Source: Sutcliffiella horikoshii
GTDB taxonomy: Bacteria > Bacillota > Bacilli > Bacillales > Bacillaceae_I
NCBI RefSeq assembly: GCF_019931755.1
Contig: NZ_CP082918.1
Location: 3,700,001-3,764,000 of the forward strand
Length of the DNA stretch: 64,000 nucleotides
Direction of reading: 5' to 3'
In this document: positions 26,022 through 38,505 of the stretch, one piece after another
Position numbering within the stretch: position 1 is the first letter of the stretch
Layout: each line of letters opens with the position of its first letter
Translations under genes and position numbers: made by a program
The notes under the pieces: model-generated
What the model was told of the DNA's origin: nothing
Database searches by the model: none
The model's input: the letters and a program-made list of their open reading frames with translations, nothing else

Positions 26022-26975
26022 TTATGCTCCAGCCTTAACTGTCTGTTTCCATACACCATTTTCATCTTGCCATTTAATAATCATAGTTCCGCCACTTTCA
26101 GTCATATAGAAAGTTTGGCTTGGGTTAGCAACTAACTCTCCGTTTTCAGAACCCTTAACATATTCAACATACACTGCAAATGCGTTTTTGTTTGTTACTC
26201 GCCACACTCTGTCTCCTTCTTGGATATCAAGATCAGGGTGAGCTGCTTTAAATGCTTCAGATTGTCCGTCTTGAATGTAAGTTAATTGAAGGTTTTGGAC
26301 TACTAATTCGGCATCATAAACGTCTGGTGTAACATCTGTTCCGATTGCATCTAGCTCTGCATCAGTCATAGGTGCATTATTTTTTGTAGCTTGATCGACT
26401 TCTAAATACTTGCCCTCTAATTCTGCTACCTTTGCATTTGCAGCTTGAACCTCTGCATTCGCACGCTCAGCTTCAGATTTATTGGTGTTATTTTCTTCAA
26501 CTAATGCATTGTAATCAGCTAAGAGAGTATCGTATTGAGCTTGCAATACTTCCAATTCACCAGACACTCTTGATAACTCACTTTCCAAAGTCACGATTTC
26601 TTTTTCTTTCTCTGCAATAGTTTCATTAGCAGCACCAAGATCAGCTTTTAATCCAGTAACTTCTGCATTCAGATTCTGAATTTGTTTTTCTAAGAAACTC
26701 TTGCTAGCCTTTAAGTTGTTTATTTCTGTCTTTGCACTTACAATTTTATCGTTTGCATCTGTAAGACTTGCAGTTGCATTATTTTTAATTAATTCAATTT
26801 TGCTAAACAGTGAATTTTCAACAACTTCATACTGGACTACCTTATTCTTTAACTCCTCCAGTTGAGCCTTCACCTTGTCAACTGTTTCTCCACCCGTAAA
26901 TGTAAATCCAACAGTTCCTAATGCAAGCGTTCCAGTTAGTGCTACAGCTGCTACTTTACCTGAAATTAATCCCAT
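26022..26975 (-). CDS. Secreted coiled-coil protein, candidate biofilm matrix component
   Basis: 317 residues from the ATG at 26975, chosen because CGGAGGAATT lies 5 bases upstream; an upstream ATG at 27023 would sit inside the operator region. MGLISGKVAAVALTGTLALG looks like a short signal sequence, without a clear Ala-x-Ala site. Residues about 35-205 are a long heptad-rich coiled coil (KTEINNLKASKSFLEKQIQN, VTLESELSRVSGELEVLQAQ). The last 100 residues (DRVWRVTNKNAFAVYVEYVK, TFYMTESGGTMIIKWQDENG) look like a beta-sandwich domain. I know no ortholog by name; it is not TasA-like. Two SinR-type dyads in and after its promoter suggest it is expressed with eps in the matrix state. Confidence 0.75.
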   Translation of the reverse strand: MGLISGKVAAVALTGTLALGTVGFTFTGGETVDKVKAQLEELKNKVVQYEVVENSLFSKIELIKNNATASLTDANDKIVSAKTEINNLKASKSFLEKQIQNLNAEVTGLKADLGAANETIAEKEKEIVTLESELSRVSGELEVLQAQYDTLLADYNALVEENNTNKSEAERANAEVQAANAKVAELEGKYLEVDQATKNNAPMTDAELDAIGTDVTPDVYDAELVVQNLQLTYIQDGQSEAFKAAHPDLDIQEGDRVWRVTNKNAFAVYVEYVKGSENGELVANPSQTFYMTESGGTMIIKWQDENGVWKQTVKAGA

Positions 26976-27005
26976 TAATAATTCCTCCGTTTTATGTATG
27001 ATTTT

Positions 27006-27021
27006 GTTCTTTTTTAAGAAC
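27006..27021. promoter_or_regulatory. SinR-type box downstream of the coiled-coil gene promoter
   Basis: GTTCTT-TTTT-AAGAAC has perfect 6-bp arms. It lies just after the predicted transcription start, 28 bp from the box in the promoter spacer. Confidence 0.7.
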
Positions 27022-27027
27022 AACCTT

Positions 27028-27056
27028 AGTATAGTTCTTTATTAAGAACATAACAA
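27028..27056 (-). promoter_or_regulatory. Coiled-coil gene promoter with SinR-type operator in the spacer
   Basis: On the minus strand TTGTTA (27056-27051), a 17-bp spacer, then TATACT (27033-27028). The spacer is the perfect-arm dyad GTTCTTAATAAAGAAC (27034-27049) plus one base. This is exactly the layout of the eps promoter, and strong evidence for shared control by the SinR-like protein. Confidence 0.78.
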
Positions 27057-27183
27057 TATAGAGAATCGGCCGAAATCGACTATTTTATGCAAAATTATAC
27101 CCTTTTTCCTATGAATGCTCCATTTTTCTTACAATTTCATACTTTTTTATCATTAATTATGTTCGTTATATAGTTACAATGTA

Positions 27184-27218
27184 CTAAAAAACCACTTTCC
27201 CATTAAAGAAAGTGGTTT
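27184..27218 (-). terminator. Terminator of secG
   Basis: AACCACTTTC and GAAAGTGGTT form a 10-bp stem followed on the minus strand by a T-run, directly after the secG stop. Confidence 0.85.
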
Positions 27219-27224
27219 TATTTA

Positions 27225-27455
27225 TTATGCGAAGTATGCAATTGACAGTGTAAGGATAAAGAATAATACAGAAAGAACAACTGTCGCACGGTGTAGAACA
27301 AGGTCTAGGCCGCGTGCTTTTTGTTTTCCGAAAAGTGTTTCTGCTCCACCGGAGATCGCTCCTGAAAGACCTGCACTTTTACCTGATTGAAGTAGTACTA
27401 CTGTGATCAAAGAGATTGCTACGATAATAAGTAAAATAGTAAGAAATAACGTCAT
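27225..27455 (-). CDS. secG: Protein translocase subunit SecG
   Basis: 76 residues, the usual SecG length: two membrane helices ([20 protein letters not shown] and [19 protein letters not shown]) around the conserved cytoplasmic loop [21 protein letters not shown]. SecG associates with SecYE and aids SecA-driven export. It is monocistronic here, flanked by its own terminator, between the matrix genes and enolase. A strong AGGAGGTG ribosome site precedes the ATG. Confidence 0.96.
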   Translation of the reverse strand: MTLFLTILLIIVAISLITVVLLQSGKSAGLSGAISGGAETLFGKQKARGLDLVLHRATVVLSVLFFILTLSIAYFA

Positions 27456-27667
27456 GTAAACTACACCTCCTGCGGAACGTACATATGTGATTATATTAAA
27501 TGTACCACATTATGACAAGGTGGACAAGAGGAAATGAGAGGTAGGTTGTCCTGTAAATAAAGCTAAACGCTCCCAATTATTCAATAAAACTGTCCAAATT
27601 GATCAAAATCCATATTTAGTAAGTCCTGACTAAGGATTATTGGGTCTTAACTATTAGCTCACAGTTA

Positions 27668-27702
27668 AAAAATAAAAAAAGAACCCAACCGGAGTCGGGT
27701 CC
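27668..27702 (-). terminator. Terminator of the glycolytic operon (after eno)
   Basis: Minus strand GGACCCGAC-TCCG-GTTGGGTTC (two G-U pairs) followed by seven T, 14 bp after the eno stop. It ends the cggR-gapA-pgk-tpiA-gpmI-eno transcript. Confidence 0.88.
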
Positions 27703-27715
27703 TTGCAAGAAGAAA

Positions 27716-29038
<1,323 letters not shown>

Positions 29039-29060
29039 TTATTTTTATTGCGTTTACTCC

Positions 29061-29191
29061 GCTTTTGATTTGCGTTTCAGGTGTTCGCTTTCCGCAGGAC
29101 GGTGCTTGAGCCTCCTCGGCTGCGCCTGTGGGGTCTCAAGCTACCGTTATCCCCCCGCTGGAGTCTCACACCTTGCACTTCAATCAAAAGC
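29061..29191 (+). repeat. Copy 1 of a ~130-bp terminal-inverted-repeat element (gpmI-eno gap)
   Basis: 131 bp bounded by the perfect inverted repeat GCTTTTGATT ... AATCAAAAGC. The interior shares GAGCCTCCTCGGCT, TGTGGGGTCTC and GGAGTCTC with copies at 31541 and 56567. No coding capacity. It lies inside the transcribed glycolytic operon. Confidence 0.85.
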
Positions 29192-29204
29192 TAGAAATCA
29201 GCTA

Positions 29205-31533
<2,329 letters not shown>

Positions 31534-31540
31534 TTACACC

Positions 31541-31668
31541 GCTGTTGATTTCCGCAAATGACTTCGCTTTCCTATGGGTGCTGCTGGAGCCTCCTCGGCT
31601 TCGCCTGTGGGGTCTCCACCTAGCGCTATCTCCCTCAGGAGTCTCCGCCTTTTGCTCCAATCACCAGC
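31541..31668 (+). repeat. Copy 2 of the TIR element (tpiA-pgk gap)
   Basis: 128 bp from GCTGTTGATT to AATCACCAGC (one mismatch in the terminal pairing). It shares GGAGCCTCCTCGGCTTCGCC and TGTGGGGTCTCC with copy 1. Same orientation as copy 1 and also within the glycolytic transcript. Confidence 0.85.
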
Positions 31669-31691
31669 TAGAAACTTTATGTTACAAAAAA

Positions 31692-32876
31692 TTACTTATC
31701 GTTCAGCGCTACTACTCCTGGAAGTTCTTTGCCTTCCATGAATTCTAGGGATGCGCCTCCACCAGTTGAGATATGGCTCATTTTGTCTGCGAGGTTGAAT
31801 TTTTCAACAGCAGCCGCAGAGTCTCCTCCACCAATGACAGAGTATGTATCGGTAGCTTCTGCTAGGGCTTCACCTACTGCTTTCGTTCCGCCAGCAAATG
31901 CATCAAGTTCAAATACTCCCATTGGTCCATTCCAGATGACAAGTTTGGAGTTTTTGATTACATCCGCGTAGATTTCACGGGATTTAGGTCCGCAATCAAG
32001 GCCTTCCCAATCGCTTGGAATTTCTTCAATAGGTACGATTTTTGTGTTTGCGTCGTTAGAGAAATCATCTGCAACAACAACATCCACAGGCATGTACATG
32101 TTCACGCCTTTTTCTTTTGCTTGCTCCATGAAGGATTTAGCAAGGTCGATTTTGTCTTCTTCCAATAAGGATTTTCCAACATCGTAGCCTTTTGCTTTGA
32201 TGAACGTGTAAGCGAGTCCACCGCCGATGATCAGGTTGTCCACTTTATTTAGAAGATTTTCGATTACACCGATTTTATCTTTAACCTTTGCTCCACCAAT
32301 GATCGCCGTGAAAGGACGCTCAGGGTTGGAAAGGGCTTTTCCTAATACTTCTAATTCTTTTTCCATTAAGAGGCCTGCAACTGCCGGTAAGTGCTGGGCA
32401 ATACCTTCTGTGGAAGCATGTGCACGGTGAGCAGCGCCGAATGCGTCATTTACATACACATCTGCAAGCTCAGCAAACGCCTTTGCAAGTTCTGGATCGT
32501 TTTTCTCTTCACCAGGGTAGAAACGAACGTTTTCTAATAATAGAACGTCTCCCTCGCTCATGTCGTTTACGATGGCTTTAACGGAATCTCCGTAAGCTTC
32601 ATCCGCTTTTTTTACATCTTTTCCAAGAAGCTCTTGTAGACGGGCTGCAACCGCGTTTAAGCGAAGCTCTTCGACTACTTGCCCTTTTGGACGTCCTAAG
32701 TGGCTTGCAAGCAAGACTTTCGCGCCGTTATCCACTAGGTGCTTGATTGTTGGCAATGCTGCACGGATACGCGTTTCGTCTGTTACTTGTCCGTCCTTCA
32801 TCGGTACGTTAAAGTCCACACGGCAAAATACGCGTTTGCCTTTGACGTCGATGTCACGAATACTTTTCTTGTTCAT
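31692..32876 (-). CDS. pgk: Phosphoglycerate kinase
   Basis: 394 residues: [20 protein letters not shown] with the substrate-binding signature, [59 protein letters not shown] and the C-terminal nucleotide loop [14 protein letters not shown]. It makes ATP and 3-phosphoglycerate from 1,3-bisphosphoglycerate. It lies downstream of gapA across a 145-bp gap with its own likely promoter and a long hairpin, so it can be expressed apart from cggR-gapA. Confidence 0.98.
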   Translation of the reverse strand: MNKKSIRDIDVKGKRVFCRVDFNVPMKDGQVTDETRIRAALPTIKHLVDNGAKVLLASHLGRPKGQVVEELRLNAVAARLQELLGKDVKKADEAYGDSVKAIVNDMSEGDVLLLENVRFYPGEEKNDPELAKAFAELADVYVNDAFGAAHRAHASTEGIAQHLPAVAGLLMEKELEVLGKALSNPERPFTAIIGGAKVKDKIGVIENLLNKVDNLIIGGGLAYTFIKAKGYDVGKSLLEEDKIDLAKSFMEQAKEKGVNMYMPVDVVVADDFSNDANTKIVPIEEIPSDWEGLDCGPKSREIYADVIKNSKLVIWNGPMGVFELDAFAGGTKAVGEALAEATDTYSVIGGGDSAAAVEKFNLADKMSHISTGGGASLEFMEGKELPGVVALNDK

Positions 32877-32916
32877 CTTGAACGGCCTCCCTTTAAAGGA
32901 AATTTGTTTTTGACAA

Positions 32917-32965
32917 CATGAAAAGAGGGAGGGGTGTGTTCCCCAATCCCCCTCTACTTCACATG
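32917..32965 (-). other. Long leader hairpin upstream of pgk
   Basis: Minus-strand CATGTGAAGTAGAGGGGG pairs with CCCCTCCCTCTTTTCATG across the 49-nt stretch 32965-32917. If transcription starts at the promoter at 32970-32998, this hairpin is the very 5' end of the pgk-tpiA-gpmI-eno mRNA. In read-through transcripts it sits just after gapA. Roles as an mRNA stabiliser or processing site are inferred. Confidence 0.65.
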
Positions 32966-32969
32966 TCTT

Positions 32970-32998
32970 ATTATAGAATGCTGATAAGGTTTATCCAA
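32970..32998 (-). promoter_or_regulatory. Likely internal promoter for pgk-tpiA-gpmI-eno
   Basis: Minus strand TTGGAT (32998-32993), 17-bp spacer, TATAAT (32975-32970), between gapA and pgk. B. subtilis also has a pgk-proximal promoter giving constitutive expression of the lower operon. The -35 matches only in its first three bases. Confidence 0.55.
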
Positions 32999-33021
32999 GC
33001 AATATCTATTGCTATGAAAAA

Positions 33022-34062
<1,041 letters not shown>

Positions 34063-34077
34063 TTATTAGAAGGGATG

Positions 34078-35097
34078 TTACTCCCTAATTAACTTTTTTG
34101 CTGCTCCTTCATCCGTTATAAGAATCGTTTGGGGAGCTTTTTTTAGATACGCTTGAATCGCTTTTGCCTTTGAGGCGCCGCCGGCTACTGCAATCACACA
34201 TTCTATCTTTTCCAAATCTGCGAGTTGCATTCCAACTGTCTGAACTTTATGCACCACTTCTCCGGCTTCGTTGAAATAGTACCCGAAAGCTTCAGCTACC
34301 GCATGGCTTTGTTCGATCTTGCGCATATTTTCCGGCGCTGTTTTACGGCGCTCTGCCATTGTTTTAGCGTCTCCAATTCCATGAATAACCATACTAGAAT
34401 TTTTGATGAGGGAAATTACTTCTTTTATAGAAGGTTCCTCAATCATGGACTGGTAGGATTCATGACTCAGCGAATCCGGGATATGCAAGAGCCTGTAGTC
34501 GCCAGATGCCTTTTCTGCCATGGTGGCACAAATGGTGTTCGACTGGTTTTGCACCTTTTCCCCAAGTCCGCCTCGAGCAGGGACAAACAGCAGATTACGG
34601 TTTTTCGTGTCGGGTGTCATCATTTCCGCTACGGAGGAAACAGTCGTTCCGCCAGCTACGGCAATGACATTTTCGTCATGGAATCGTTCTCGCATTGCGG
34701 ATGCACATGCACGACCGAGTTCTTTTTTCACCCAAGGGGATTGGTCACTGTCACCCGGAACCACGACAACTTTTGTAATCCCTAACTTTTCTTCTATTCC
34801 CGCTTCTAGTTGCTTTAAACCGGAAACTTCTTTCATAACCTCTTCCAGGTCCTTAATGAGGTATTCCCCTTCTTTCGTCAATGTCATGCCGGCAACACTG
34901 ACATGAATCAGGTTCTGCGCTTTAAGGAAATCAACTTCCCCTCTCAGCACCCGCTCACTCAAACCTAGACTGCCTGACAAGCTTCTTCTTCCAATCGGCT
35001 GCATCAACCTTATGTATCTCAAGATCTCGTATCGCTTCTGCATAATGGAAAGAAGATCAGGCAACAATTTCTTTTGTACTTCAATAATTTGATTCAT
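34078..35097 (-). CDS. cggR: Central glycolytic genes regulator CggR
   Basis: 339 residues of the SorC family. The N-terminal winged helix (RYEILRYIRLMQPIGRRSLS and SLGLSERVLRGEVDFLKAQN) is followed by the sugar-binding domain (ENVIAVAGGTTVSSVAEMM, IHGIGDAKTMAERRKT, IAVAGGASKAKAIQAYLKK). CggR represses its own operon and is released by fructose-1,6-bisphosphate. A matching operator lies 59-95 bp upstream of its start. First gene of the glycolytic operon. Confidence 0.97.
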   Translation of the reverse strand: MNQIIEVQKKLLPDLLSIMQKRYEILRYIRLMQPIGRRSLSGSLGLSERVLRGEVDFLKAQNLIHVSVAGMTLTKEGEYLIKDLEEVMKEVSGLKQLEAGIEEKLGITKVVVVPGDSDQSPWVKKELGRACASAMRERFHDENVIAVAGGTTVSSVAEMMTPDTKNRNLLFVPARGGLGEKVQNQSNTICATMAEKASGDYRLLHIPDSLSHESYQSMIEEPSIKEVISLIKNSSMVIHGIGDAKTMAERRKTAPENMRKIEQSHAVAEAFGYYFNEAGEVVHKVQTVGMQLADLEKIECVIAVAGGASKAKAIQAYLKKAPQTILITDEGAAKKLIRE

Positions 35098-35155
35098 TAT
35101 AGCTTCCCCTTCAGAGTGTGTATTTTACCTGATGGACAAATGCACGTCTGTTGCT

Positions 35156-35192
35156 GGACCTTAAATGTCCCACTGTGACATATTATGTCCCA
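35156..35192 (-). promoter_or_regulatory. CggR operator
   Basis: On the minus strand two direct repeats of the form GGGACA-N6-GTC occur: TGGGACATAATATGTCAC and TGGGACATTTAAGGTCC. This is the layout of the B. subtilis CggR operator. It lies about 30-65 bases downstream of the predicted start of transcription, so CggR would act as a roadblock to elongation, as known in B. subtilis. Confidence 0.88.
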
Positions 35193-35200
35193 GTAGCGGT

Positions 35201-35242
35201 AAAAAAAATCACCCTTGCTACAAGTTGATTGTAACAAAGGTG
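35201..35242 (-). terminator. Terminator of the sigL-glutaredoxin transcript
   Basis: Minus strand CACCTTTGTTACAA pairs with TTGTAGCAAGGGTG around a 5-base loop, followed by eight T. It begins 22 bp after the glutaredoxin-like gene and overlaps the cggR promoter. Confidence 0.85.
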
Positions 35243-35256
35243 AAACCCTTATGCAA
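35228..35256 (-). promoter_or_regulatory. cggR-gapA operon promoter
   Basis: Minus strand TTGCAT (35256-35251), 17-bp spacer, TACAAT (35233-35228). It overlaps the upstream gene's terminator stem and lies just before the CggR operator. Confidence 0.7.
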
Positions 35257-35263
35257 CTAGGGT

Positions 35264-35506
35264 TTAGCGGATTTTTTTAAGTAAACGCTTTCTTACCTCT
35301 TCTTTGTTCACTTGACCATAAGCAAGCATTTCTCCCTCATGCTCCACTACCGGAATCATCAACTGATATTTTTCTAACAGCGTGTCATCTTTATAAATAT
35401 CAAATTCCTCTATGGTAAAAGTCAGTTCGGATTGCAGCTCTTTCAGTTTTGCTTTTGCTTTGTCACAAAGTGGACAATCGACTTTTGTGTAAAATTGTAT
35501 GTTCAT
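35264..35506 (-). CDS. Glutaredoxin-family protein
   Basis: 80 residues: NIQFYTKVDCPLCDKAKAKL with the redox pair Cys-Pro-Leu-Cys, then EEFDIYKDDTLLEKYQLMIP, with the cis-Pro of the thioredoxin fold, and VVEHEGEMLAYGQV. This is the short DUF836/glutaredoxin-like family that often lies between sigL and cggR in Bacillus. It follows sigL by 15 bp and probably shares its transcript. Its physiological partner is unknown. Confidence 0.88.
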   Translation of the reverse strand: MNIQFYTKVDCPLCDKAKAKLKELQSELTFTIEEFDIYKDDTLLEKYQLMIPVVEHEGEMLAYGQVNKEEVRKRLLKKIR

Positions 35507-35521
35507 TTTGCATCTGCCTTT

Positions 35522-36856
35522 CTAATCATACCTTTTTCTCATCGAAGACCCCGGGATGTTCAATAGATCTCTGTATTTTGCAACGGTTCTTCTGGAGATG
35601 GTTATATGATACTGCTTTTGCAGGATGTTTGTCAGCTGTTGATCTGATAAAGGCTTCTGTTTGTCTTCTTTTTTAATGAGTTCTTCCACCAGCTGCTGCA
35701 CCTGCTTGGTTGATTTCTCTTCATCATGGCTGCCAGAGAGGCCTTGACTGAAGAAATATTTCAGTTCAAAAAGTCCATACGGCGTCTGAACATATTTCTC
35801 TTTTGTGGCACGGCTAACCGTGGATTCATGAATTTCAAGCATGGTGGAGATATCCTTTAATGTTAACGGTTTCAAAAATGAAGGTCCGTTGAGAAAGAAA
35901 GATTGCTGGGCACGGAGAATTTCCTCCATCACTTTAACAAGCGTGTGTTTGCGATGCTCCATTGATTTCACAATCCACTGACATTGCTGAAGCTTTTCCT
36001 GCAAGTAGGATTCCAGTTCGTTTTTACTTTTAAGTGCTGACTCATACTGCTTATTTATCTTAATTTGCGGGATGATTTCTTCGTTTAATGACACGATAAA
36101 ATGGTTTTGGTGTCTTTGGACGATTAAGTCCGGGGTGATATATTTCGGTTTTTCTATTGTTTCATATCTGTTTCCCGGTCGAGGGTTCAGTTTGACAATT
36201 TCGTCGTGAATCGTCTGAATCTCTTTTAGGTTGATCTCATATTTCTTTGCGAGTAATTTCCACGCTCTTTCTGCAAAGAGGATGAAATCATTTTCTAGAA
36301 TAGCTTCTGCCACTTCGTTTCGGGGTGATTTTCTTTTTAGTTGAAGCAGAAGGCATTCTTGGAGGTTGCATGCTCCTATTCCTGCAGGTTCCAACTGTTT
36401 AATGGTATTTAGGACTTTTGTGACGGTATCTGGTGTTGTTTTGAGCTGTTCAGCCATCGCAATTGGCTCTTCTTGTATATAGCCATTTTCGTCCATATGC
36501 TCGATGATGCGCTTTGCTAGTTGTTTTTCTTCGTTTGTCATGTTCGTGTCGAGCAATTGTTGTTCGATATATTGATGTAACGTTTCTCCATGTTTACTGA
36601 AATTTTCAATGGAAAAGGTCTGTGTAGTGGTCGTTCCAATTTTCTTAGGTTTCAAGCGTTGCACACGAGAAGAAGCAAGTTCCCTATGGATGGTAGGTTC
36701 TTTCAAATCCATAAGCGGGTTCTCGAGCGATTGCTCCTTCAGGAAATCCACAAGCTCCAATGTCGAATACTGCAAAAGTGTAATAGCCTGCTTCAACTCC
36801 TGCGTCATCGCAAGCCTCAACGACTGCTCCTGATACAAACCAACTGACTGCTTCAT
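35522..36856 (-). CDS. sigL: RNA polymerase sigma-54 factor (SigL/RpoN)
   Basis: 444 residues from the ATG at 36856 with GGAGGAGGG upstream; the open frame runs far further upstream only because it passes through the tRNA gene. Region I is MKQSVGLYQEQSLRLAMTQE, rich in Gln and Leu. The core-binding region follows (LEPAGIGACNLQECLLLQLK), then the helix-turn-helix TLKDISTMLEIHESTVSRAT and the RpoN box SRRTVAKYRDLLNIP. Sigma-54 directs transcription from -12/-24 promoters with enhancer-binding ATPases. In B. subtilis its targets include levanase, arginine and acetoin catabolism genes. Confidence 0.97.
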   Translation of the reverse strand: MKQSVGLYQEQSLRLAMTQELKQAITLLQYSTLELVDFLKEQSLENPLMDLKEPTIHRELASSRVQRLKPKKIGTTTTQTFSIENFSKHGETLHQYIEQQLLDTNMTNEEKQLAKRIIEHMDENGYIQEEPIAMAEQLKTTPDTVTKVLNTIKQLEPAGIGACNLQECLLLQLKRKSPRNEVAEAILENDFILFAERAWKLLAKKYEINLKEIQTIHDEIVKLNPRPGNRYETIEKPKYITPDLIVQRHQNHFIVSLNEEIIPQIKINKQYESALKSKNELESYLQEKLQQCQWIVKSMEHRKHTLVKVMEEILRAQQSFFLNGPSFLKPLTLKDISTMLEIHESTVSRATKEKYVQTPYGLFELKYFFSQGLSGSHDEEKSTKQVQQLVEELIKKEDKQKPLSDQQLTNILQKQYHITISRRTVAKYRDLLNIPGSSMRKRYD

Positions 36857-36987
36857 ACATCCAACCCTCCTCCGGCGACTCTCAAATCCGGTCTCTACCC
36901 CTATTTTACATGACTTTCGGGAACTTGTAAGCTTTAAAAATCTTCCTGAAGGGGGCATATATTCTATGTATATGAGAAAAAAGGCAA

Positions 36988-37016
36988 AATAAAAACCCAG
37001 TGTGCCGACACTGGGT
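36988..37016 (-). terminator. Terminator after tRNA-Arg
   Basis: Minus strand CCCAGTGT-CGGC-ACACTGGG followed by TTTTTATTTT, about 100 bases downstream of the tRNA gene and ahead of sigL. Confidence 0.8.
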
Positions 37017-37114
37017 GAGTAGATAATATGAGATAACGGCGCTTGTCCGTTACAAGAAATACTATAGCATGGTTGCTGTTTATGTATCAAACGTAAGTTT
37101 TTCCAAATTAGTAA

Positions 37115-37192
37115 TGGCGCGCTCGGAGGGATTCGAACCCCCGCATGACGCGGTACCGGAAACCACCGCTCTATCCCCTGAGCTACGAGCGC
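37115..37192 (-). tRNA. tRNA-Arg (anticodon CCG)
   Basis: On the minus strand the acceptor GCGCTCG pairs with CGAGCGC, the D stem is GCTC/GAGC, the anticodon stem GTGGT/ACCGC encloses loop TTCCGGT with anticodon CCG (37159-37157), and the T arm is GGGGG-TTCGAAT-CCCTC. The CCA end is encoded (37117-37115). In this fold the variable loop is about seven bases, slightly long for a class I tRNA. A stem-loop terminator follows at about 37016. Confidence 0.95.
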
Positions 37193-37201
37193 ACGCTGCA
37201 A

Positions 37202-37398
37202 ATGGAACTTTACTAATATATCAAATTATACACTAATTGTCGAGACTCGGGCAATAAGAAGTCGCTTCGGTAGGGAAATTAAATTTCAATAAATTTGTTC
37301 TATCAAGCGTTCTGTATCCCCCTTTGAAGTTTAATCCCACCCCATACTGGATATGATTATTACATGGGGAAAAATGGGGGTATTTGCGATGGTTTTTA
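37202..37398. other. Non-coding interval between tRNA-Arg and the clpP promoter
   Basis: No frame with a credible ribosome site and no repeat is visible. This sequence separates the divergent tRNA-Arg/sigL transcripts from clpP. The tRNA promoter should lie here on the minus strand but I cannot define it firmly. Confidence 0.4.
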
Positions 37399-37428
37399 TT
37401 TGACCATTCTTGACCTTGTATGTATGAT
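37399..37428 (+). promoter_or_regulatory. clpP promoter overlapped by a CtsR box
   Basis: TTTGACCATTCTTGACC (37399-37415) is the reverse complement of the CtsR heptad repeat GGTCAAA-N3-GGTCAAA with minor changes. It covers the -35 TTGACC (37400-37405); 17 bp later comes TATGAT (37423-37428). This is the heat-shock/CtsR arrangement known for Bacillus clpP. Transcription would begin about 110 bases before the gene. Confidence 0.85.
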
Positions 37429-37546
37429 AAAAGTACATAAAGATTTAGTAATACTTACTAATTGGTATAGGCTCGCTGAAGGTTTTCCCATTTTTACATA
37501 GGAGCCTATGTCGATAGAAACTTAAATTTTAAGGAGGAAAAGTGAG

Positions 37547-38134
37547 ATGAACTTAATTCCTACAGTTATTGAACAAACAAGCCGTGGGGAGCGCGCGTAC
37601 GATATTTACTCCCGTTTATTAAAAGACCGTATCATCATGCTTGGAAGTGCGATTGATGACAATGTGGCCAACTCCATCGTGTCTCAGCTTTTATTCTTGG
37701 CAGCGGAAGATCCTGATAAAGATATCTCTCTTTACATCAACAGCCCAGGTGGATCCATCACAGCTGGTATGGCAATCTACGATACAATGAACTTCATTAA
37801 GCCGAATGTTAGCACAATGTGCGTTGGTATGGCGGCTTCCATGGGAGCGTTCTTGCTTGCAGCTGGTGCGAAAGGCAAGCGTTTCGCGCTACCTAACAGT
37901 GAAGTCATGATTCACCAACCACTTGGTGGAGCACAAGGTCAAGCAACGGAAATCGAGATTGCTGCAAAACGCATCTTGTTCCTACGCGAAAAACTTAACA
38001 CAATCTTATCCGAGCAAACTGGCCAGCCAATCGAAGTGATTTCCCGCGACACAGACCGCGACAACTTCATGACAGCTGACCGCGCACTTGAATACGGACT
38101 TATCGACAAAGTAATAAGAAACAACAATAACTAA
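37547..38134 (+). CDS. clpP: ATP-dependent Clp protease proteolytic subunit
   Basis: 195 residues. The catalytic triad is visible: Ser in [16 protein letters not shown], His in [18 protein letters not shown], and Asp in [18 protein letters not shown]. The N-terminal [20 protein letters not shown] forms the axial gate. ClpP works with ClpC, ClpX and ClpE in regulated and quality-control proteolysis, including turnover affecting sporulation and biofilm regulators in Bacillus. It is monocistronic, with AAGGAGG 8-14 bases before the ATG and a terminator shared with crh. Confidence 0.98.
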   Translation: MNLIPTVIEQTSRGERAYDIYSRLLKDRIIMLGSAIDDNVANSIVSQLLFLAAEDPDKDISLYINSPGGSITAGMAIYDTMNFIKPNVSTMCVGMAASMGAFLLAAGAKGKRFALPNSEVMIHQPLGGAQGQATEIEIAAKRILFLREKLNTILSEQTGQPIEVISRDTDRDNFMTADRALEYGLIDKVIRNNNN

Positions 38135-38140
38135 AAACAA

Positions 38141-38176
38141 AACCGGGCTTCCCATTAAGGGGAGACCCGGTTTTTT
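38141..38176. terminator. Bidirectional terminator between clpP and crh
   Basis: AACCGGGCTTCCC and GGGGAGACCCGGTT pair across five bases, with T-runs on both strands. It serves the convergent clpP and the yvcI-to-crh transcript. Confidence 0.9.
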
Positions 38177-38432
38177 AGTTCTCTTGTTGTACGTACTCTG
38201 CTAACGCAGCGATTGCATCCTCTTCATCATGACCGTCAGCAATCAATGTGATCGTCGCTCCAGTGCTGATGGCTAAGCTCATCAAGCCCATGATACTTTT
38301 CGCATTTACCTTTTTCCCGTCCTTTTCTAAGAAAACCTCACTTGAGAAGCGGTTGGCTTCCTGTACGAAAAGTGCTGCCGGGCGAGCTTGCAAGCCAGTT
38401 TTTAAACGAACATCTACTTGTTTTTGTACCAT
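38175..38432 (-). CDS. crh: HPr-like catabolite repression protein Crh
   Basis: 85 residues: the HPr fold with VRLKTGLQARPAALFVQEAN, where Gln stands at the position of HPr's phosphorylatable His15, and VNAKSIMGLMSLAISTGA with Ser46. That combination defines Crh rather than HPr. HPrK, encoded at 55464, phosphorylates Ser46; P-Ser-Crh is a CcpA cofactor and affects metabolite switches such as methylglyoxal synthase. It is the last gene after whiA, as in B. subtilis. Confidence 0.97.
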   Translation of the reverse strand: MVQKQVDVRLKTGLQARPAALFVQEANRFSSEVFLEKDGKKVNAKSIMGLMSLAISTGATITLIADGHDEEDAIAALAEYVQQEN

Positions 38433-38505
38433 TTCTATTCCTCCTCTATATTAATGTATTGTTGCTGGGCGGAGTCAGCTCAAATGGAGGTGACCCGCTC
38501 CAGTT

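Noticed and set aside
26022..26975. TasA/CalY homolog
   Set aside because: Apart from location and apparent regulation there is no sequence resemblance; the protein is mainly coiled coil.
36857..37201. 115-residue N-terminal extension of SigL
   Set aside because: The frame passes through the tRNA-Arg gene and its terminator; the real start with a strong ribosome site is at 36856.
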